64,000 bases of DNA from Burhinus oedicnemus (GCA_008921705.1 VFFE01008529.1:722242-786241), one strand, 5' to 3'. Positions 13,101 through 28,100 are shown, counted from the stretch's first letter. The notes: generated by a model not told the origin, from the letters alone. Program-made: numbers and translations.

Positions 13101-16100
13101 ATGAAGATGACCCTTTATTCATAAGCACAGCAACTATTACACACTGAGACATAATTTAAGCTCCACACTGGTCGTTGGGTACAAAATGACAGTACTGGCA
13201 GGGTGCTTTTAGCTCACAGTTTGAAGCAGTAAAATTTATAATCGCAACAGAACTTCTGGAAGAGGCTCAGTGAGACCTACTCACAAGGAGATTTCATGAA
13301 ATCTGTTTTTAAGAAACTACTCAAAGCTGGCATAAAGAAGAAATGATAACAAAAGCCTTACAAGAAAGAAAAAAAGCCAGAAAAGGCATAAAACCATAAG
13401 GTCTTTACATAAGCTAAAAAGTTACACTCCATGCTGATTTTCAGATTTATTATCCTAACAATAGGATTTTACTTTCTGAAAGTATTTTCCTAAAAATTTA
13501 ATGGAACAATGTCAGAGAAACTGCCCAAAAGCCCAGGAAAAAACAGCTGAGTGTTATTGGTGAGGTTAATTCTTCTGAACACATTCCCTAAAAAATCAGG
13601 CAAGCCAAGCGCAAACACTTTTTTTTTTTTGTTTGTTTTACATAGTGGCCTATTATCTGCCCTAATATTTTTGACAGTTCTTTCATGACTGACAAGGTCA
13701 ATACAGTCTCTAGTGGAATTAGGGTTATTTACATTACACAGTGAACAACTACCAACTATTTCCTATGAACCTTGCAGTGTTAGCATCTGAGAGACTGAAG
13801 CAACAAATTATGTCTTCGAAGATCTGTAGGCACAGTCTGAAAAGGAATGGAAGCCTTAACTCCAGGTATTGGACTGACAAGGGCTCAAGAGAACAGAAGT
13901 GACAGTCTGTCTTACACTTTCTTAAAATGGATCATCTGAAGTGCATTAGTGTCAGACCAGAGACACCAGGCCCATAACTCTCACTTGCAGAGGATTCCCA
14001 AGATCGGCTAAGGCTAACAAGCATAAAGTATTTTTCATGAATAAAGGTAGCTTAGTTTGCCTTTTTATTACCTAACAGAAAATATATAATAAATTTCCAG
14101 ATTGTACTTGTCATTATGGCTAAGAACAAAAGTAAGATAGGACTTGAAATTACATTTCTATTTAAAATCATACAGACCTTTGTTTAGAATCTCTACAAAC
14201 TTCAAGAATATATAAACTAAGAACAGAAAGAGTTCATTACAAGGGCCGATAATCAGTATTTCCTACATACATAGTAACAATCTAAACATTTACAGTGATA
14301 CATTATACCAATTGCATGAAAGTTTTAAGATAATAAGCAAATCCAAGTGATTCATTATTACATTTTCGTTCTGTCATAATGCAATTCATAGTTTAGAATT
14401 AAATGCTTCTATAATGTGAATTCTTACCAAATTTTTATATGCTATTAGATCAGGGAAAAGCTACAGCCTTTGAAGATATTTCTAACTGGATTTTTAAGAG
14501 TGGTCTGAATGAAGTGTGAATGGAAGGATCTCATGTGAAGGCACCAAGAAACAAACGTGCAGGAACAGTTACAAGAACAGCTGATACTTATAATCAGGAA
14601 TATGATCAACAGCAATGATCAACAGTAACCAACTGGTATATTCCGACAAGTGTGGTTGAATCAAGACCAGAGAGCCTGTGCTCCAAGGCCAGAGCACACA
14701 AGACTGATCAGCAGCAGATCTACACTCCAAAACCAGATGGATGGCAAAAAGCGTGGCATACCACACCATGTTTATCTCCCAACCCAAGACAGACCGTAGC
14801 CATAAAGATAGTCAGAATGAGGATGCAAAGACAGCAGGCAGCAATCTTGCCCGAGATTTATGGAGGATGAAGCAAAAGATCACATCTGAGGCAAAAGATC
14901 ACATCTTAATACCTGACTCCTAAAAAGTACAAAAGACATGTCTAAAAGCAATTCACCACCAATTAAGAGGAACTCAAGGGACATATGGAGGATTCAAAAA
15001 TTGGTGTTTGCTGCAGTCCATGTCACACATGAGTGAACCTGGCCAGACCACATGGACACAAATCTTGGTGCTTACAAGTATCTGGATGCGAGGGTGGGAT
15101 CTATGAGAAAACAAGCATGTGTGATCAAGCACTAAATGTCATCTTTCATGAGGTCTCGCACTGAATTTGTTTCCATTAGCTTCCCATATCAGTATCATTA
15201 CTACTGAAAGGGAGTTTACTTGTAAGGTCATTCTCAATATAACACTTACACAGGGAACAGTGATTGAGCAAATTCATCAACTCTAACTCTACTAGGCACA
15301 ATGTTTTTCTTATCACTTCCAATTCAGTATTTAAGTATCTCTCTAAATTCAGGCAAAAAGCACAATATTTACATTTACCTGATGTGCATAAAATGCTGCC
15401 ACAGGCTTCATACCCATGCGATAGGCCTCCCCCGCCTTTTTCAAACATTCCTGTCTCTTTTGTTGGTGACAAAAAGCTTCTGCTCTTAAATCATCGTATT
15501 GTGGATTTTCAAATTCTTGAAATATTTCACTCAAAGGATCATCCTCTTCCTTACTTTTTTTTGCCTGTAGGAATTTGCAATGTTGAAGCTAAGTATGCAT
15601 TGTAGGGTGTTTTCATTAACATAGCTTTGCATGTGTTTATAACTACTATTTTAAAAAAATAAAAATACCTTCTTTTCCCGGTTCTTTGTAGCACTGTAGG
15701 AAGAAACAAGTTCATTTTGCTGAACACTTTCTTGAGCTATAACTGTTTTTACAGGATCTGCCTCCAGAACACAGTTCAGAAACTGTTCAGTTTGTTCTAG
15801 AGAGTAGCTGTAAAGGATAAGTAAAATCTGTGACTTTACAAATACAGTAATAGCTGCTACATTTATTAAAATGCATATTACAAATCTTCATATTGTTACA
15901 GAAATAGATGACAATGGAAATAAAGCACTGAAATGGAATTTTCCACCGTTACAAAAAGGCTTGCAGACTCACTGTACTGCATTACTGCCATCAACACACA
16001 TCCAGTCTTGGTTGACTGAAACGCAATTGAAGGGCACTTGAGTATTAAAAGGACAATGAAATACTAAAGTAAATTGCATCCTACCTTAATCAAACAGACA

Positions 16101-19100
16101 TTAGTTTAGAAGTAGACACTGCTTTTGGGGCTGGGTAAGTTACTTCACCTTAAATCTTCTCTGGTCAGAGTTAGATAGTACAAACTAGTTTAAAACTAGC
16201 ACAGTTTTCTGAAACCGTTATGTAGGAAAATCCTTGTATTTCCAGTCAATTTAATGCACTAGGAATAGGACCATCAGTTGCCATCAGATTTCTAATAAGC
16301 CCTCTTTCTTCTTTATTCTTCTTGCTGTTCAGTAAGCAGACAAGAGGAAGACTGATCAAAAGTAAAGATAGATTTTGGGAAAGGGAACACTATGAAGAGA
16401 ATTTAGAATGTGAAAAACAAGGGATGGTGAAACACCTGAGCTATAGAGACAGACGAAGGATGTATTTCAAACATTCCACAAGGAAAGGTTTTGATAACAA
16501 CCTGGACAAGCAGAAAGACTGACAAGTAGGCACGCAAACTCATATGTAGAGACAGACATTCAACTGGCCAAGGATGAAAAAAGCATTTTCTCTTGACAAA
16601 AAGTTCAGTTCTCGGGAACTTGGGATTTAAGAAGGTAGCCACATACCCCAGAAATATAATGCAGAAAAGAGAAAGAGAATGTCAGCAGGAAGAGATGGAG
16701 AGATGGCTCATTCCTTCAGAGCTGCTGTAGTAACCAGGAAATTACTCACAGCTAACATCAAGTGATGGCAGTTTTCCTCTTGGGTGGATGCCATTTTCTG
16801 TGAACACACTATTACCACTCCCACTAATTTTTCCCACTTGATTTAAACCTCAGCTCTAGAGCAAATATGCAGTTCCACTGACAGTCAGAGGTCAATAGCC
16901 AGAGACATTCTTCTCCCAATGAAACTGTATACTCCCCAAAAAAAGAAACAAGTCTACACATAGAGTTTTTATGCCCTTCTTGCTTTTAAGACAAGCTGGC
17001 TTTGCATTTATTTAGATCTACAAAAAGTGTGCTGGTTTGGAAAACGGCATTCTTTAGCAGGATCTTAACTCTAAATATTTAAGACAGTAACTGTGCACTA
17101 TAAAGTGTAACCGAGTACCATTGTTACAAAGAACTTTAAAGATTTCTTACTTGTTGTCCCTGAAGACATCCATTAAGAAATTTTGATTAATAGTTGGAAA
17201 CATCTCAAAAAGTTGTTTCTCCTTTAGTTTAGCAGCACAGTCTTTTCTAGCCATAGAAGGAACACGATTCTACCCAGAAGACACAGGAAATATATTACAA
17301 GTTCTTGATTAGAGCAAAATATAGTAACAGCAGAGGCAATCCAACTTTACTGTTATTTGTTAAGATTTAAAAAAATATCTACTCAGTACATATGCACCCA
17401 CATGGCACAACACGCCAATATCAGCCTGCCACACCAATTTGATGAGAAAAGAGTAGGGACAGGTGAGCTGTATTATACACCACTGCAGTATTCTGCAGTC
17501 ATTTGAAGAGACTCAGCTGGAGCTCCCTCATAACTTGGACAAAGCAAAACAAGAATTTTTAGGAGGAGTAATTTAAGTTTTTGAATGCATCCCAATGCTA
17601 AGCTTGTGCAAAGACCACCTCTCTACTTTATATTGAGGGCCTGGGGTTGAAACAACATTTTATTACTAAACAGCATAAACAATTTTGTTATATCTGAAGC
17701 TGTACTGTAACAAATATGAATCTTTGTGAAGTCATGCTGAGAAGAAAACATAATTATAGCCCAGAATAAATTGGACTGATCATTCCAATACTCAGATTTA
17801 AAAACAACAACCAAAAAAACTCCAAACAAACAAAAAAACCCCAAAAAACCCCAAATAAACAAAAAAAACCCAAACAAAAAAACCAAACCAACAAACAAAA
17901 AACCAAACACCCAAACAAACAAAAAAAACAAACAAAAAGTGGTCAAAACAAAGCCAAACTCCATTAATCCAAACTGAAAATAAAGCTGTGGACATCACAG
18001 TTGTTATTATCAGTAAGCCACATACATGCCTTTCAAAGAATCAATCCACAAGCCATTTTTCAAAGTACAGGCTAATCCATCCGACTTTCTATACCAATAG
18101 AAACAAAGTTCCTCTTTTTTAGGACAGCTAATTATGACAGATAATTACAAATAAAAATGCCTGTTCTAAGCAACTGCCGGGCAGTAGAGGGCAGCATTAT
18201 GCACACGCCAACCAGACAGGGTATGCTAACTGTGTGGAAGATACAGAATTGACAAAAATCTTTAAAAAAAATCACTGTTTTCTAACAAGTGGGTACAAAA
18301 ACCTGTTTGAGATTAACCTCAAGTACTTCTTTTAATGTCTCATCTGTTAGGAATCTTGTGGGTTCTCATTACAAAAAAATATTTAAATCAATTCAATCCA
18401 CTTCTAAACAAACAAGGCATGGAGGCTAATTTAGAACTTTTTTGATATCACTTTCCCAACAAAAAGTGTGGGAAATCACACTGATCTTTGTTTTTAGGTG
18501 AGCAATCAAAAAACAATTCAACCAAACACAAATGCTAACCTGTATAGTGAAATGCACCATGATCTGTTTGTGAAACAATCAAAATATTACTTTTAAAAAT
18601 TATGTTTATATTTTTCAAACAGAAACATCTACCACAAGCAAACACCCATATCACAGTAATCAACAATACTAACTGGCACACATTTGTCACATGAATTCAG
18701 GCTGTAATCAGCAGCACAAAGATGAGTCACCAGATAAGACATATTCTGCTTCATTAATAGTAACGAATTTAAACTGCATAAAAAAACTGGTGCTATCCAT
18801 ACCAGGTCCTGTTTCTCCTGCATAGCTATTTCTTCAGAAATTATTTGTCTGAGAGAAACTTTCTGAATCTGAGCATTCCAGTGATCCATAAAAGGAAAAA
18901 CATCTGATGTTGCTGGTTTTTTAGTCTGTATGTCATTAGATGAGCCTGAAACCCAGCCCATTTTTTTCTTCTGTATTTTACTGTCTGAATTCTGAGATAA
19001 CAGCATTTCTGAGTCATCGGTATCTATCTGTTGAATCACAGCAGGACCTTCAAAAGCAATAAAAATGAGGTGACAAACAAAACAATTATTAGCTTATTTA

Positions 19101-22100
19101 TACAAGCAAAGCAAAAATAATTAAGTTTTTCAACCCAGATGGTTACAACAATATTATTGGTGCTAAAACAGAAAACAACACATTGTTTTCACCTTCCTCA
19201 CTTCTGTTTTCCAAAGACTGCCTGATCATCTTTACCGACTTTGTAAAACAAGCAAAACCATCAGACTCTCTCACCAAATTTTCAAGTGCCAAGGCATACC
19301 TTACAGCTGTAAACTACCTTGCAGATACGTTAAGTGGCGAGGTTTGTCTGCTTTTATAAGAGAATCATTGATTCATGTGTTTACATGTATACCTGCCTTT
19401 CCTGTACAACCTTAAGGACAGATGCTTAGCAATCTGGTTTTACACTTCTACGAGTTAATGCTAACAGCACTGTTTGGTCATTTCAGAGGAGAGTTTGCAC
19501 CCACACTGCAATCCAAGTCTTCACCCAGGTCCCAAGCAAGAGTAGTGGGGTTCTGCTGTAGAGGGATATTTCTTCTGGGAGCTGAATGAAAACCAGATCG
19601 CTAGAGATTTTAACACTTTTTGAACAAGGACATACATCTCCTGCTACAATCAATTCCTCCGACAGCCATGTGTGAATGTTGTATTCCTGACCTCCTTCCC
19701 TCACCTGCAGAAATCTTACTCTGCTAGTAATTCTCTGGCCACACCTTTTCTTGCCAGAGAGATTACAGAAGTCCTACCAAACAGCTGTCTGATCCAGCCA
19801 GAGCTTCTCTTTAAGCTCTCTGAAGTACACAAAATTATAAGCTTTTTGCTTGCATCTACCTGGAACTAGTGATCCTGATTATAATTAACTTATTTTTCCT
19901 CCACAGCTCCGTAAGAAAATGGTAAATAGAACGAAGGGCAATAAATAAAAACTCAGCTTAATAAATGAAGCCACCATTTTTCAATAGACAGAATATTTGC
20001 AACATTACTGAAGTTTCAAAGAATTAAATATTTTCATAATGAGAATTAAGTATTTTTACAATTAAGAGAAATACAGAACATACCTTCTGCAGACAACTTA
20101 CATGATTCACCTCTTCTCTGACGCTTCTAAATAAAAATAGTGAAACCATGAAACATAAGCTATAAATTTTGCAGTGAAACTTCGCAAATTTTAGCTTCTA
20201 AATAAACCAGCTTCAAAATAACGTCTCAAAGTATTTCTCAAAGATTGGATATTTTAAAAGAAATATATTTAAGAAAAATAATTACAAAGTGAAGTTTAAA
20301 AGACAGAACTATCTTTCCAAAAACACATCAAACTAGAGGAACATGCCCCACTGCTAAGATTTCATAACCTTAATTAAATAAATCAAACAAAAATTTTCCC
20401 AAAAAGCATTCTGAGTTTCATAAGGCTGTGAAGGAACAGAAGTTAGAGGACTCTTCTCAATTAATGTACATGGAGATGTTTTGTATACATAATTATTCAT
20501 AAAAGAACTCTTCTTACACATCAAAAAGCCAGTAATGATTTTTAGCCAGTGGTATTTCTGATCAATCTTGTAGTGCAATTGTGCACTATGATCCTTCTTT
20601 TTTAAGAATCTTAGTTTTGTGATGAGGCACTCATGACATGCAGTTTCCTCATCCCTTGAATTATCTTTCAACAGCTCTGATTATTATGACATGCGGATAT
20701 ACGCCACATATTTTACAAACTACTATTGCATTTTATCATTGTTCTCTCAAAGATACTTCTGTCTTACACATTTAGACCAACACATAAGGAGACAAATGGT
20801 CTGACAAAGCAGAGCCATGCCATACCGTATCACAAGGCAGAAATCTACTAACCAGAATAGATTCTTTCCATTTTTCATGAATCACTCTTGCCAAATTCAG
20901 ATCAATATGAACCACGCAATCCTCAACAGTTAGTGATCCTTATGGAAGAAAGAAAATATATTCATTAAAGCATTCTATAAAAACTTATCTAAGCAATTAA
21001 AGTACAGTAGCCTAGACTTATTAATTTGAATTCTGGAGATTCTGCACAAACTGTCACGCCTGAAAAAAACTTCAGCAACTGCCAAGTTGAAAAAAAAGCA
21101 TTCCACACAGAATTCATTATCTGGTGTTCAAAAACTCAGAAACGGTAGGAAAAAACAAGTCAACAATAATTGTATCTTGTTGAAATGTGACTACCTGAAC
21201 AACTACATTTTTCCTCCTTTTTTCCAGAACCTTATATAACTAGCAGAACAAAGCCACTGTTAATTTACAAGCAGAGTTTCATTTGTGAAACTGTGATTCC
21301 CCCTATTCCACAGGCGACTGCTTTTATGTAATACAACATACTCGTCACTGCCCAACAGCAGTCACATCCCTCCTTTCCAACACGCAAACTCAGAGAAGGA
21401 AACTCCAAGTATCCCCTCTAACTCTAAAGGAAATAGCAGGAATTATCATGGTATCATAATGATACATCTTTTCCCTAAAAGACCTTTCTGATATTGTTTC
21501 TCACCCTTTCAAAAATAAAAGGGCAAGAAGTATTCATGTATCAAATAAAAAGGCAGGGCATATTTCAGACACAATAAAACGTCTTTCTGCTATCAAAAAC
21601 AAACTTTTTTTTTTTTATTGAGGAGGTAGGCATGGAAGNNNNNNNNNNNNNNNNNNNNAAAAAAAAAAAAAAAAAGGAAAAAAAAAAAGAAAAGAAAACA
21701 AACAAGCGATATACTCCTTGCATTTTGTTTTCTTCCTTTTTCTATCAGTCTAATTTTTGTGACGCATGTTCAAGCTGCTTATGGCTTCCTTCATCATAGT
21801 GTCTCAGCAGACTAGTCTGTTTTCATCTTTGAAGTATAGCCCCACTTGATCTTCTCTTTAAACCATTCATTTTCTCCTTCCCCAATTTTACTGGTGCCTA
21901 AAGTTTTCTTTTTTCTTCCTTTTTTCCTAACCAGTCATAATTTGCATCTTCCTCATCATCTTACTGTTCCTTCAGAATTTGAATATAGGCTCAAAGGCCT
22001 GTTGCTCAAAATGTAAATAAGCCAAGATATTTTCTTATGCTTTTAAAGTACGCGCATATACAAAAAGACAAAAGCAGAACGTAGCACTACTGCATTTGTA

Positions 22101-25100
22101 TTTTTTGCCATGCGTAGTTCAGTTCCGTTTTTGGATTAACAACAGCAAACAACAGGATCACAAGGAATTGTGCAAATCTGTTCCCTAAAAATCAAGCATG
22201 AGGCAAAAAAAGCACAGGCAAAGGAAGAAAGGTTTTCTTACCCAATCTGAGTTTTTTCATAAAAATGTGGATATACTTATGTTCATACCTGCATCAATGC
22301 CAACAGGCCCAAATATTTCTTTCAATTGGAGTGCCAGTTCAGGAGGTAACGTTAGCTCTAGGCAATCTATATTGAATGCTGCACGTGATGCTGGTATAGG
22401 GTTTTGTATCTTGGCTTTAGTTTCATCCCCACTTGGAGTTTCAGTTTCTTTTTTACTGCATATCTCCCTGGAACTCCCCTGGGTTTCTTTATCTATCTCC
22501 AGTTCTTTATCGCTCCTAGGACACATTAGAGGTGCATGATCCATTTCCAGTAATGAAGCAGCCACTTTGGAATTCTCTGCATTGCTTTCTGAAGGGTTAT
22601 TGTCACTTTTGTCATTTAATTCAAATTTCAAATTGGTAGAAGTTGTGTTAGGACCACGAGGCAAAGTCATAGGCATACATAAACTTGCATCAGGTTGTGA
22701 AACTGATGGCTTATTTATAGTTTCTTCAACAGGAATCTCAGACTCTACCTTCTGCTTTCCTGAAATGGATGGCTCAGTGATACCTGCTGCTGAGCTGCCT
22801 GTGTCCATTCTAGAGGCTGCATCTCCAGAATTTTTCAGTTCCACTGAATCATTCAATGAGGTAGCAGTCAACAAGTCAGACACATCTGTCACAGTTGCCT
22901 TGGTAGCCCTACTTTCTGCAACGCTGAGTGATGAATTCTTGTCTTCTGAAGGCTCAGAGATATCACTACACTCAGTTATTTGTGGCGTTTGTTCGCAGTC
23001 TTTGAGATTCTCGCTATAGTTTGTACTTGCCTTGAAATCAAGGTCTGCAACAACTGGCTCAGCTTCTTGTACTTGAAAGCATTCAGTATCAACATTTTTG
23101 CATAACTTTTCATCAGAGTCTAACAGCAGACCTGTGGCCCAGTCTATGTCTTTGTTACATCTTTCATACAGATCTTTCAGAGCTTCAAATGAAACAGATT
23201 CAAAGAGCTTACATAGCATATTTAGCTTTTCAGACTCATCAATATTGATAAGTTCACTTTCTTCCACAAATGTACTTTTATCATACATAACTCGATAGGG
23301 TATTTTTTCCGGAGAATCTGAGGCATTATCTACGTCTTTGGGTTTGAAGCCATCTAGTCTGCCATGCAACACTTTGGTAGTCTCAGGAAAAAGCATGTTC
23401 TTTTCTAATCTCCACAGGAGAGCAAAGTCCTGTGATTCAGTCTGTGAATGGCTACTTTTTTGTCGACATGAGCATGTATCATATTTCTCTTCTGCTGCAT
23501 TAAGCATAGATGAGTGTTCCTCTTCTTTGGGATGGGGAAAATTGTTGTTTGTAAAAGTGAGGGCTAATTTGTGATGTTTCCTCATTCTCTTATTTTGCTG
23601 GGTTTTTTTCTCACCTACTGTTTCACTAGCTACTGTTTCAGGTTGGTGCATATGCAAACTCTTTGTATCCGGTTGCTCTGCAGTGTTCACAGGTGTCCCA
23701 CGAAGCACATCTACGGTCTCAAGAGCACTTCTATTAATGTCACCTTCAGTGTTTCTACCTTCATCAGACTGATTTAGACTTGTCTTTCTCATTCTCCTTG
23801 ACCTTTGTTGTCTCTGTTCTAATGAGCCTGAGACAGGCCAATGTCCTATCATTTGCAATTCCGGTATAACTTTATCTGAACTAACAGAGGAACAGCTAGA
23901 GGCTAGATTTTCTTCCTCATGTCCTTTTTCAACAGTACAGGTCCCAGGCAAGCCTACTTGCTCTTTACCTAACCCAGGATGCTGCTGACTGGGAGTTTTA
24001 CATTCATTATCGGTCTTCAGAGAAGATTTTTCTAGTCTTCTAGCTCTTTTGACTCTCTGTCCCATTGTTTGTTCTACAGGCCAGTCACCCAGAAAGTTCA
24101 GTAGTTCTGTTTTTCCTGACATGTCAAAAGCTGAACTGCTTGGTTCTACTATGTTACTACTTTGTACTGATTTTGGTTCCATACATATTTCGCCAGATTG
24201 TTCAACTTCAGTTTGAACTTTGAGAATGTCATTACTACTGTGTTCCTCAACTCCTCCTGTATGCAAGCACACACTCTCTTCAGTCGTGGTCACATCAAGC
24301 TCAACCATTTCTGTTTCAGTACTTTCTTCTATTTTTTCTCCCTTTTCTTCTTTCTTCTCCAAGGGTAGTTCTTTTTCTACACAATCTGATAAACAAACAT
24401 CCAAGTCATCTTGAACAGTGCTGTTCTCAGAATTGTGTTCCACCGAGTTATTTTCTATTTCTTTTTCCTCTTTCTGAAAATGTTCAGGATCACAGTTACT
24501 TTCTAACGTTAGAGAAGTACTGGGAAAAGTTTTATCATCTTCAGCTAGTTCAAGAGGTTCCACATCAGAAGCAAAAGGTTTTTCTTCCTTTACATCAGAA
24601 TGTGCCTCTCTCTTTCTGAAAGACAAATTGGAATAAAAGGTAAACCCATTTCAAACCTTCTTTAAGCACTTGTGCACGTTTTCAATTTTGGCTTGGATAT
24701 TTAATGTTTTCAAATTACAGACTGGAAACCACCTTTTAGGACACTAATCATCCAGCTGGAGAACTCTAGTGAGAGGAAAACAAATTTATGACAAGTTAGC
24801 CCTAACCTCAACACTCCTTTATAAAAAAGAAGGAGCTAAGAACAGCAGAACTTTCCTTGGCAAGTATCCCTTTTTTACTTCAGCAGGGGGCTAAGAATAC
24901 TTTCTCAGGACTCTGTTTTCCCCCATTCCTGCATTCAGTTATGTACTGAAGCACTCTGCTGCCAGACATTTCCTCCTTCAGATCAGCAAACCTGGTAAAC
25001 ATGCTTTTATTTAATGACTGTTGCTCCCTCCCGATAGCTCAATGCTAAAGTAAGTCTAGAAGTTAACTAGGAGAGGATGTGGCATTGCTTGTCACACCAT

Positions 25101-28100
25101 TTTTCACAATCAACTACATTCCATTAATTATCAGTGCCCACTTCATTTCAAATACATTAAGAATGCAAAACCCAAATGAAATAACTACAATAAAATCTGA
25201 TTTCCTATGCATTATTATAATGCATATACAGCATTATTCAGATTAGCCACTACAAAATAGTCATGTATACAACCAACATAAGTCTAGACACGTCTAAGTT
25301 AAATACACTCAAGAGCAAGTAGATAACTTGTTACTACTGCACAAAGAATCCACCTTCTACCACAAAGACATCATCTAATACCAACAGACTCAGAAATAGT
25401 AATTTGCTCATATCTGGGACTATTTCTAAGATAAGAGAATGTCAATCAAGATTGGCTTATTGAAAAGTAACACACAGCCATACCGGGAGGTTTTCAAAAA
25501 GCACCGGAAAGTTGACTAGATCCCTTGACTGCTCATTTCTAGAAATCCTGAAATTCTTAAAAATTAAGAAAACTATGTAGTGTATTTCTTTTTATTATTT
25601 AACTAATTATTTAATGCATTCACTGTTCAACAGCATTATTCACATTCCATTGCTATGAAGTTTGAATTTGTAGTCTTTTATTTGAGACCACAAAGCTAGT
25701 AAAACAATCTAACCTATGGCTTTCGTCCTGACAAGGATCTTCACTCCAGCCAGCAGCTTCTGATTTGTCTGGGACTGAAGAATCCAATATTGAACTAACA
25801 GTAAGGCAGTGTTCATACCGTTCCAACATTCTTTTGATCTTTTCTTTAGATACACCATGAATGTTTCGCCTACGAATTAAAAAAAAAAAAAATTGAAAAA
25901 GAAACATTTCAGATTTGTATTTTACAATGAGAAAAGAGAATAATTTAATGATAATAAGTTTAGAGCAAGACTAATCAGAGAATTCGGGGGGCCAGGGCAA
26001 AAGCTGTGAAAGAGCAATTCTTTCTCTATCCATGCACTAAGGCATTCCAAACAGGGTATCTCAGGAAAATCGCTGCTCCGCTTGACTTCTCCACCCCACC
26101 TGGTAGCCCTGTTCTGCAATAAGATGTTTTGCTTAATACTAAAATCTAAAACTGTACCAATAATGCATCTTCGTCAAATAAGTATCAGAAACACACCATA
26201 TCAGATCCTGACAGTGATGCAGGCTATCAAACTGGGTACAGAAGATTTCTGAATTCAGTCTTCCTTCTCTGGTTTTGCTAAACTAAGAACTCCTTGAGCC
26301 TTGAGGAAAACCTATTCATCTATTATTCTGGACACCTTTTGGCTTGAAATTGTCACTGACTCTGTTAAACACCAACTCGCAAGGTGCTCTGCAGCAGTTC
26401 CACCTAGAACAACTGAACCTTGACAAGGATGGCAAAACAGAAATTGAAGGTACAGGAGAAAATGTTAAAGTCCTATTTTAGGAAAGAAAATAACTTAGGC
26501 AACTTGAGAAGTGGCCAACCTTAAGCTAAGCGTGCAAATCCAGATGACAACAGATATTATGAAATCACAAAGTAATTTACGTTGAAAGGGACCTCTGGAG
26601 GTCACACAGTCCAGCCTCCTTCTCAGAGGAGGTACAGCTAGATCAGGTTGCCCAGAGCTTTGTCTTGTCAAATTTTGAATATCCCCAATGACTGAAAGTC
26701 TACAAACTCTCTGGAAAAACTCTTTCAGTGCCTGACCACCCTCAACTAAGAGCTCTTTTTACTCTTCTCTGTAACCTCCCAAAAGGTAGCTGAAGACAAC
26801 AATACTATCCTTCCTTAACATTCTCTTCTAAAGGCTGAACAAACTGCTCTTGCTGAATTCAGTATCATCTGCTAACCTGCTGAGAGTGCACTCTGTTCCA
26901 ACATCCAAGTCATTACAAAGGACATTAAATAGTAGTGGCCCTAGTACTCATCCTAGAGGGACATCAGCCTCCTCTTGGACTTTGAACCACTGATCACGCC
27001 CTTTGAACATGGCATCCAGCCAATTTTCTAGCTATCTTATTATTCACTTACATAGGGTTTATGTCTTGCCTATTTTGGCCCTAAGTGATGTGTAGAAGGT
27101 CCTGCTAAAGAAGAGGTAAACAACGATGGTGATGCACAGGGGTTTGTCCTTCTCAGGCCATGAGGTGCTGATTGCCTTAAACTCAGTGACAACGGAAACA
27201 TTTCAAGTAAAGCAACAGACCAGCCGGATGCAAAAACAGCCCCAACCTGGCATCATTTTTGCAACTTCAGGGACAGAAAGGAGCAGCCACTGTATCTTAA
27301 ATGCAAAAGAATTGCAATCACAAAAACATTACATAATATCTACCACTAATAGTATATTTTGTATGTAATTAGAATAAAGTGACAGGAAAATAAAAAATCT
27401 TAATACATATAAAATTCCACATACATAAATTTTGTAGGAAACAAAATACTAAAGAGCTACTTATTATAGCAAAAATCTTGGCTGGTATCTTGCTACTTCA
27501 CCAGTCACAGTACTTAGCAATACCTTTTTAAAAAATCATAGTTCATAGACTGTGGAAGATATACAATCTAATACGAACTTTTCCTTTATTTTCTTACCTT
27601 TCAAGTTCTTTTGGTTTGAACTTCCACCAAGTGTCTGGTTCTCGGAACATGACTTCGTATTTGAACTGCTGAGCCTGAATAAAACAGGTATAAAACAGAA
27701 CAAGCCACATCACCCATTTCTTATTTCTATGAAAAAAGCACACATATAGCCTGCTTCTTCAAAGATATTTTTGTATTTTTTGAAACCAATTAAACATTTG
27801 GAATAATATACTTGTGTTCAGTGTTTCACTTCTGATTATATAAATGGAGATTTTTAAAAACATGTACATGTATCTCATTGTAAAATTAAATGTGTGCCAT
27901 GATCATAGAAAAAATAAAAATCACTATTTTATATCATCGCTTTAAATGTTCTGCCTCTGAATCAAGACTGCAGAATAACTCCTTTTATCCAGGTATAGTA
28001 CGCACACGTCTACACAGCCTCTCCAAGACAGAGAAAAGCTCACTGCTTACATTCAGAGCTGACCAGATGCGAGCCAGTTCCAAAACAAGCAATTCAGTTA

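Noticed and set aside
17623..17998. Minus-strand hydrophobic frames rich in Phe, Val, Gly
   Set aside because: They are translations of the GTTT/GGGTTTT simple repeat in N4BP2 intron 10.
22198..24414. Several plus-strand frames of 60-150 codons opposite exon 7
   Set aside because: They are antisense shadows of the large N4BP2 central exon.
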